A program made the translations under genes and the position numbers. Source: Pelobates cultripes (lineage: Eukaryota > Chordata > Amphibia > Anura > Pelobatidae). Taken from it: a stretch of DNA of 64,000 bases. Each line of letters begins with the position of its first letter. Position 1 is the first letter of the stretch. Positions 58,301-64,000 of the stretch are shown piece by piece. The notes beneath the pieces are model-generated. The model was not told the origin of the DNA. It did not search any database and worked only from the letters and a program-made list of their open reading frames with translations. The DNA is taken from contig OW240917.1 in the NCBI GenBank assembly GCA_933207985.1, positions 113,562,655 through 113,626,654 of the forward strand, in the 5' to 3' direction.

Positions 58301-61300
58301 CAGGGCCGGACTGGGAAGAAAATTCGGCCCGGGCATTTTTTAATTACAGCGGCCCACTAAAAAGGGGACGGGGCCAGATAGGGTGTGTTTTGTCATCACC
58401 AATGACAAGCACGCCCCCATCACAAAGTGAGCATGTTGGTTCAATGCTCTTCCAGGGTAGACCATGCGCAGAGCTCTGCTGAAGAGCTCTGCCATGAGAA
58501 AAATACCCTGTATTTGTTCTGCACAGCGCAAGCAAATTTAATAACATGCTTGCACTGTGTTTGCTTGAAATTTGTCTCATAGTTGGGATACCAGGAGACA
58601 AAAATGCCAGGAAAGCATATTGCACAGTGTGTGTGAGGGTGCTCTGTGTGTGTGTGTGTGTATAAGGGGTGTAGTGTGTGTGAGAGAGGGGTGCAGTGTG
58701 TGTGTGAGTGATGGGTGCTGCGTTTGCGTGAGGGTGCTATGTGGGTAAGGGTGCTGTGTGTGTGATGGGTGCAGTGTGTGTGTGCTGTGTGTGAGTGGGT
58801 GCTGTGTTTGCATGAGGGTGCTATGTGCATGTGAGGAAGCTGTGTGTGAGGGTGCAGTGTATGCATGTGTGGAAGCTGTGAGTGTCAGGGGTGCAGTGTG
58901 TGTAAGTGAGGGTGTGTGATGTGCGTGTCAGGGGTGCAGTGTGTGTGTGAGGGTGCTGTGAGTGTCAGGGGTGCAGTGTGTGTGTGCTGTGCGTGTCAGG
59001 GGTGCAATGTGTGTGTGTGAGGGTGCTGTGAGTGTTAGGGGTGCATTTTGTGTGTGCTGTGAGTGTCAGACGTGTAGTGTGTGAGTGAGGGTGCTGGGAG
59101 TGTCAGGGGTGCAGTGCGTGTCAGGGGTGCAGTGTGTGTGTGTGAGGGTGCTGTGAGTGTCAAGGGTGCAGTGTGTGTGCTGTGAGTGTCAGGGGTGCAG
59201 TGTGTGTGTGAGGGTGCTGTGTGTGTGCTGTGTGTGTCAGGGGTGCAGTGTGTGTGTGTGAGGGTGCTGTGAGTGTTAGAGGTGCATTTTGTTTGTGCTG
59301 TGTCAGACGTGCAGTGTGTGTGAGGGTGCTGTGAGTGTCAGGGGTGTAGTGTGTGTGTGAGGGTGCTGAGAGTGTCAGGGGTGCAGTGTGTGTGCTGTGT
59401 GTGTCAGGGGTGCAGTGTGTGTGTGTGAGGGTGCTCTGAGTGTTAGGGGTGCATTTGTTTGTGCTGTGTCAGATGTGCAGTGTGTGTGTGAGGGTGCTGT
59501 GAGTGGCAGGGGTGCAGTGTGTGTGTGTGAGTGGCAGGGGTGCAGTGTGTGTGTGAGTGAGTGTCAGGGGTGCATTGTGTGTGAGTGAGTGTCAGGGGTG
59601 CAGTGTGTGTGTGTGTGAGTGTCAGGCAGGCCCGGACTGGCCATCGGGCACACCGGGCAAATGCCCGGTGGGCCGCGGTGGCCGTGGGGCCGAGGCCGGC
59701 AGGGAGATCACATGATCTCTCCTACCGGTCTATGCAGGGCCGGCACTGTCCAAGCACCGGCCCTGCAGTAGTCCACGGTGGGCCGGTGAGGGAGATCATA
59801 GATCTCCCTCACCGGCCCACATGCAGGATAGTGCGGCCGCTGGCGGGGAGAGAGGGAGAGAGCCAGCCTGCCAGCAGAGGAACCCGGCGGAGCTTTAACT
59901 TACAGCTCCGCCGGGTTCCTCTCGCGAGATTCGGAGCGTTGCCATGGCAACGCTCCGGGTCTTGCGAGAGTGAACTCTAGCCCAACAGGCTAGAGTTCAC
60001 TCACCACTTGGACCACCAGGCATGGATGGCAGCCCCAGCAGCAGGATCCCCCCTCCCAGGCATAAGGTAAGCAGGGAGGGGGGATATAATAAGGGCACAG
60101 CAGTGCACATAACACTCCCAGCACCCTCACTCACACACACACACTGCACCCCTGACACTCACAGCACACACACTGCACCCCTGACACTCACACACACACA
60201 CTGTACCCCTGACACTCACACACACACACTGCACCCCTGACACTCACAGCACCCTCACACACACACTGCACCCCTGACACTCACAGCACCCTCACACACA
60301 CTGCACGTCTGACACAGCACAAACAAAATGCACCTCTAACACTCACAGCACCCTCACACACACACACTGCACCCCTGACACACACAGCACACACACAGCA
60401 CCCCTGACACTCACAGCACCCTCACAACACACACTGCACCCCTGACACTCACAGCACACACACTGCACCCTTGACACTCACAGCACCCTCACACACACAC
60501 ACACTGCACCCCTGACACGCACTGCACCCCTCACACACAACATGTCTGACACTCACAGCACACACAAAATGCACCCCTAACACTCAAGCACCCTCACACA
60601 CACACATGCACCCCTGACACTCACAGCACCCTCACACACACACTGCACCCCTGACACGCACATCACACACCCTCACTTACACACACTGCACCCCTGACAC
60701 TCACAGCTTCCTCACATGCATACACTGCACCCTCACACACAGCTTCCTCACATGCACATAGCACCCTCATGCAAACACAGCACCCACTCACACACAGCAC
60801 ACACACACTGCACCCATCACACACACAGCACCCTTACCCACATAGCACCCTCACGCAAACGCAGCACCCATCACTCACACACACACTGCACACACACACT
60901 TACACACACACACACACACAGAGCACCCTCACACACACTGCGCAATATGCTTTCCTGGCATTTTTGTCTCCTGGTATCCCAACTATGGAGACACCAGAGA
61001 CAAATTTCAAGCAAACACAGTGCAAGTATGTTATTAAATTTGCTTGCGCTGTGCAGTACAAATACAGGGTCTTTTTCTCATGCCATAGCTCTTCAGCAGA
61101 GCTCTGCGCATGGTCTACCCTGGAAGAGCATTGAACCAACATGCTCACTTTGTGATGGGGCGTGCTTGTCATTGGTGATGACAAAACACACCCTATCTGG
61201 CCCCGCCCCCTTTTTAGTGGGCCGCTGTAATTAAAAAATGCCTGGGCCGAATTTTCTTCCCAGTCCGGCCCTGGTGTCAGGGGTGCAGTGTGTGTGTGTG

Positions 61301-61910
61301 TGTGAGTGTCAGGGATGCAGTGTGTGTGTGTGTGAGTGTCAGGAGTGCAGTGTGTGTGTGTGAGTGTCAGGGGTGCAGTGTGTGTGTGTGTGTGAGTGTC
61401 AGGGGTGCAGTGTGTGTGATGAGGGTGTTGGGAGTGTTATGTGCCCTGATTATATCCCCCCTCCCTGCTTACCTTATGCCTGGGAGGGGGGATCCTGCTA
61501 CTCCTGCCGCCATCCATCCCTGGTGGTCCAAGTGGTGAGTGAACTCTAGCCTGTTGGGCTAGAGTTCACTCTTGCGAGACCCGGAGCGTTGCCATGGCAA
61601 CGCTCCGAATCTCGCGAGAGGAACCCGGCGGAGCTGTAAGTTAAAGCTCCGCCGGGGTTCCTCTCCTGGCAGGCTGGCTCCCTCCCTCTCTCCCCCGGCG
61701 GCCGCAGTATTCTCTATGTGGGCCGGTGAGGGAGATCTCTGATCTCCCCACCGACCCGCTGTAGACTACTGCAGGGCCGGCGTTCAGATAGTGCCGGCCC
61801 TGCAAAGACCGGCAGGAGAGATCCTGTGATCTCCCTGTCGGCCTCGGCCCCACGGCCACCGCGGCCCACCGGGCATTTGCCCGGTGTGCCCGATGGCCAG
61901 TCCGGGCCTG
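58301..61910. mobile_element. Outer hAT element of a self-nested pair
   Basis: The left end is CAGGGCCGGACTGGGAAG, and the right end, reverse complemented, is CAGGCCCGGACTGGCC. The 8-bp flanks are GTGGAGTG (58293-58300) and GTGGAGGG (61911-61918), one mismatch. Left part 58301-59626 is TIR-proximal sequence then a long TG-rich tract. The right part 61274-61910 includes a GC-rich block with the palindromic 'cggagcgttgccatggcaacgctccg'. The inner copy at 59627-61273 lies in the opposite orientation. The ORFs over the repeat arms mirror each other and are artefacts. Confidence 0.88.
59627..61273. mobile_element. Inner hAT copy, inverted relative to its host element
   Basis: The exact 8-bp duplication GTGTCAGG flanks it (59619-59626, 61274-61281). 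It starts with CAGGCCCGGACTGGCC (the right end type of the outer element, inverted) and ends CCCAGTCCGGCCCTG (the left end type, inverted). The interior order is GC-rich block, a plus-strand donor-like ATAAG|GTAAG at 60066, a CA-rich tract (60118-60950), and an AT-rich terminal region. Confidence 0.9.
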
Positions 61911-62444
61911 GTGGAGGGGAAGGGCACAGCACACGTCCTATTACCATACCCGCCGACTTTAGCATATCAACAGAGGACAAACCCAGTGAGCATTATAATA
62001 CATGAAGGGCTCTCCCTTGTCAGATGCCGCGGCTAAAAAGCGGCGGCCTGGTGGGGGGGGATACCACCGCTTACAGCGGACATACCGACCAGATGACTAT
62101 CTGCCATAACTACGGTCCCAACCTCTAACCTAAGGAACGCATGAAACGATCGGGCGGTGCATACGCCCTAACTTAACTTAACTTAACTGACATAGAACAT
62201 CGTCCAGGCTGATACGGCGTGGAGAGCCCACCAGAACTGGAACTTATGTTATGGAGATCCCCAGGGTCCCAACAAAACCCGGAAGATTTCCCTCAATGCC
62301 CCAATGCCATTCTGATCAGTGCTGGGCTGTCAGTAGCCCAAATGATTAGATTCAGGGTTAGATTTGGAATTAGGATTTGGTTTAAAATTAGAGGTTGGTA
62401 AAGCATTAAGGATTTAAATTGGAATTAAGATTAATATTGTTACT

Positions 62445-62848
62445 TTGCAAACATAGAAACATAGAATGTGACGGCAGATAAGAACCATTCGGCCCATCTA
62501 GTCTGCCCAATTTTCTAAATACTTTCATTAGTCCCTAGCCTTATCTTATAGTTAGGATAGCCTTATGCCTATCCCACACATGCTTAAACTCCTTTACTGT
62601 GTTAACCTCTACCACTTCAGCTGGAAGGCTATTCCATGCATCCACTACCCTCTCAGTAAAGTAATACTTCCTGATATTATTTTTAAACCTTTGTCCCTCT
62701 AATTTAAGACTATGTCCTCTTGTTGTGGTAGTTTTTCTTCTTTTAAATATAGTCTCCTCCTTTACTGTGTTGATTCCCTTTATATATTTAAATGTTTCTA
62801 TCATATCCCCCCTGTCTCGTCTTTCCTCCAAGCTATACATGTTAAGGT
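62445..62848 (-). mobile_element. CR1-like LINE, 5'-truncated copy
   Basis: A minus-strand frame (62840-62541) is open for 99 codons: YSLEERRDRGDMIETFKYIK, GHSLKLEGQRFKNN, then ERVVDAWNSLPAEVVEVNTV and EFKHVWD. This is the ORF2 C-terminus, better preserved than at 2490-2640. The 3' end has 'gccgaatggttcttatctgccgtcacattctatg' on the minus strand near 62464-62498. Confidence 0.85.
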
Positions 62849-62849
62849 A

Positions 62850-63066
62850 TACAAATGTGGTATTGTTGTACTCAAGAAATGTTGCTGAGCATATAATTAA
62901 ACATTCAAACTGTTACTTTGGAGAAATATGTGATCCTTTGAAATACATGTCAAATACAATCAATAAAGCACTAGTGTCAATAAACAAGCTAAGCCCGCCC
63001 AGGCTGACACATGAACCTGCACTTTGAGCCGTGTGTTTTATGGCAAAATTGATTTCACTGTGCACC
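62850..63066. repeat. Fragment similar to the interior of the piggyBac-like element
   Basis: 'gtggtattgttgtactca..gttgctgagca' (62858-62895) resembles 'gggtattgctgtactcagacgacatagctgagca' at 47213-47247. It is too short to bound. Confidence 0.4.
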
Positions 63067-63479
63067 TTAAAGAGACACTGTAGTCACTCTAAAAAAAGTA
63101 ATCTTATTGAAGTGGCTAGTGTATGGAGTCCACTGGTGTCGCCATTCCACTCAGCATTAAAACCATTTTTAGTATTTTATTGCTAAATAAGAGTCCCCAG
63201 CATTCCATTGCATATATGTTGCTGAGCTAAAGAGGAAGCATTAAAGCATGTTAGCATGAGCAGCAATAGGCTGCTGTGATATATGCTGAGAGTGTCAGAT
63301 GACAACTATCAACCTAACACAACACTCAATGTGTGTAATCAGTGTGGTTAGAATGAATTGTGTAATCTCTGCTTTAGCCATGTCTCCAACAGATGCTGGG
63401 CTTTTTGTACAGGATTAGTTATTTAGTGTCAAACTGCTCGATCATGGTTTAACATTGACTGGAGGGAGGTTGCTGCAGG
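63067..63479. mobile_element. T2-type MITE, left end
   Basis: TTAAAGAGACACTGTAGTCAC begins at 63067. The right end is not evident, and the next 400 bp has no gene. Confidence 0.5.
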
Positions 63480-64000
63480 CACTATACCCAATCCTCTGAG
63501 GGGGCCGGCCGCGTTCCACGCTGGAGCCGCCGGACCGGGTGGCAATCTCGCAGGTCCGGCGGAACACCTGTCACTAATGCTGAGGACTGAAGGAGGAGGG
63601 ATGTCTCTCTATCATGCTTCCTCGCGGTTCCCACAATTCTAAGCCCCCGTGGCTCTCCACTGTCGGTCAATGCAGGGCTGGCACTGCCTCCCCGTTCCGC
63701 AGGCACCTTGCAGGCAGCCGACAAGGGAGGGAGGAAGAGAGGACCCGGGAGCTCAGCTGCAGCTCCTCCGGGTCCTCCTCTCGCGAGCACAGAGCATTGT
63801 CGCGTTTACCATGGGATTCCTGGTTGTTGCAGTGGTGAGAGTGAACTCTAGCCCCATACACACACACACACTGCCCCCCATACACACACACTACCCCCAC
63901 ACACACCATGCACATTTACACACTGCCCCCCATACACACATTGCCCCACACACACAAACACGGCCCCCAATGCACACATTGCCACACACACATACACAGC
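63480..64000. mobile_element. Partial hAT-like GC-rich block with CA tract, cut by the window end
   Basis: Shares 'tcctctcgcgag', 'accatgg' and 'gagtgaactctagccc' with the GC-rich block at 59880-60000, followed by a CA-rich tract from 63855. It is probably a diverged relative of the 58301-61910 family. The element ends are outside the window or degraded. Confidence 0.5.

Larger units (their letters stand above)
56660..62440 (+). mobile_element. L1/Tx1-like LINE 5' part (ORF1), split by a hAT
   Basis: The 5' end 'ggggcgtggctagcc' near 56661 matches L1 5' UTRs seen at 13.85 kb. ORF1 follows (56810-57726). Sequence after ORF1 runs to 58292 and probably resumes at 61919-62440 after the hAT. ORF2 is not found: the element is cut near 62440, where a CR1 tail (62445-62848) begins. 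Confidence 0.7.

Noticed and set aside
59627..60066. GC-rich 131-residue plus ORF as a possible gene or CpG-island exon
   Set aside because: It lies inside a hAT, is repeated inverted at 61470-61910, and shows no conserved domain.

Overview
This window is vertebrate nuclear DNA, most likely from a frog. It is intron-rich, AT-rich and packed with transposons. The anuran call rests on three things: many copies of TTAA-flanked MITEs whose ends read TTAAAGGRR (the T2 family known from Xenopus); several decayed L1/Tx1-like, CR1-like and L2-like LINEs; and many short non-autonomous hAT elements with exact 8-bp target duplications. No bacterial, CRISPR, rRNA or tRNA feature was seen. Most short ORFs in the window are chance reading frames or transposon debris.

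Two host genes are supported. On the minus strand, four coding exons (45541-45399, 45289-45213, 42124-41905, 38772-38421) join in phase into the C-terminal half of UGT8 (ceramide UDP-galactosyltransferase). It is complete through its transmembrane anchor and dilysine tail. The large N-terminal exon is not in the window, so the preceding intron exceeds 18 kb. On the plus strand, two phase-compatible exons (20009-20119 and 22256-22432) encode two EF-hand loops of an unidentified calcium-binding protein. A possible lysine-rich terminal exon at 30340-30543 is weak.

Layout. 0-3 kb: CR1-like LINE split by a TIR transposon. 3-5.7 kb: quiet AT-rich DNA with a short L1 tail and a Tigger-like MITE. 5.7-13.9 kb: a nearly full-length decayed L1 (minus), split by a solo LTR and by a hAT element. 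14-20 kb: decayed tandem repeats, an LTR fragment, a T2 MITE and a second TIR-transposon copy. 20-22.5 kb: EF-hand exons. 23-28 kb: two L1 fragments tail to tail. 28.6-30.7 kb: LTR fragment, a short tandem array and an inverted repeat. 30.7-34.5 kb: AT-rich, little recognisable repeat. 34.5-38.4 kb: MITEs and a hAT. 38.4-45.5 kb: UGT8 exons with repeats in the introns. 46-54 kb: hAT and piggyBac-like elements, including a 1.7-kb palindrome around a 100-N gap. 55.3-56.3 kb: inverted-repeat element with a 20-bp flanking duplication. 56.6-62.4 kb: an L1 ORF1 region split by a hAT that contains an inverted copy of itself. 62.4-64 kb: CR1 tail, a T2 end and a partial hAT.

Two observations deserve most attention. 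First, the interlocked inverted repeats at 58.3-61.9 kb resolve, through two sets of target duplications, into one hAT inserted head-on into its own relative. Second, a short cassette recurs in at least five transposon types with different termini. It consists of a CCACTGGACCACCAGG-like string, usually a splice-donor-like AG|GTAAG, and a CA/TG microsatellite.
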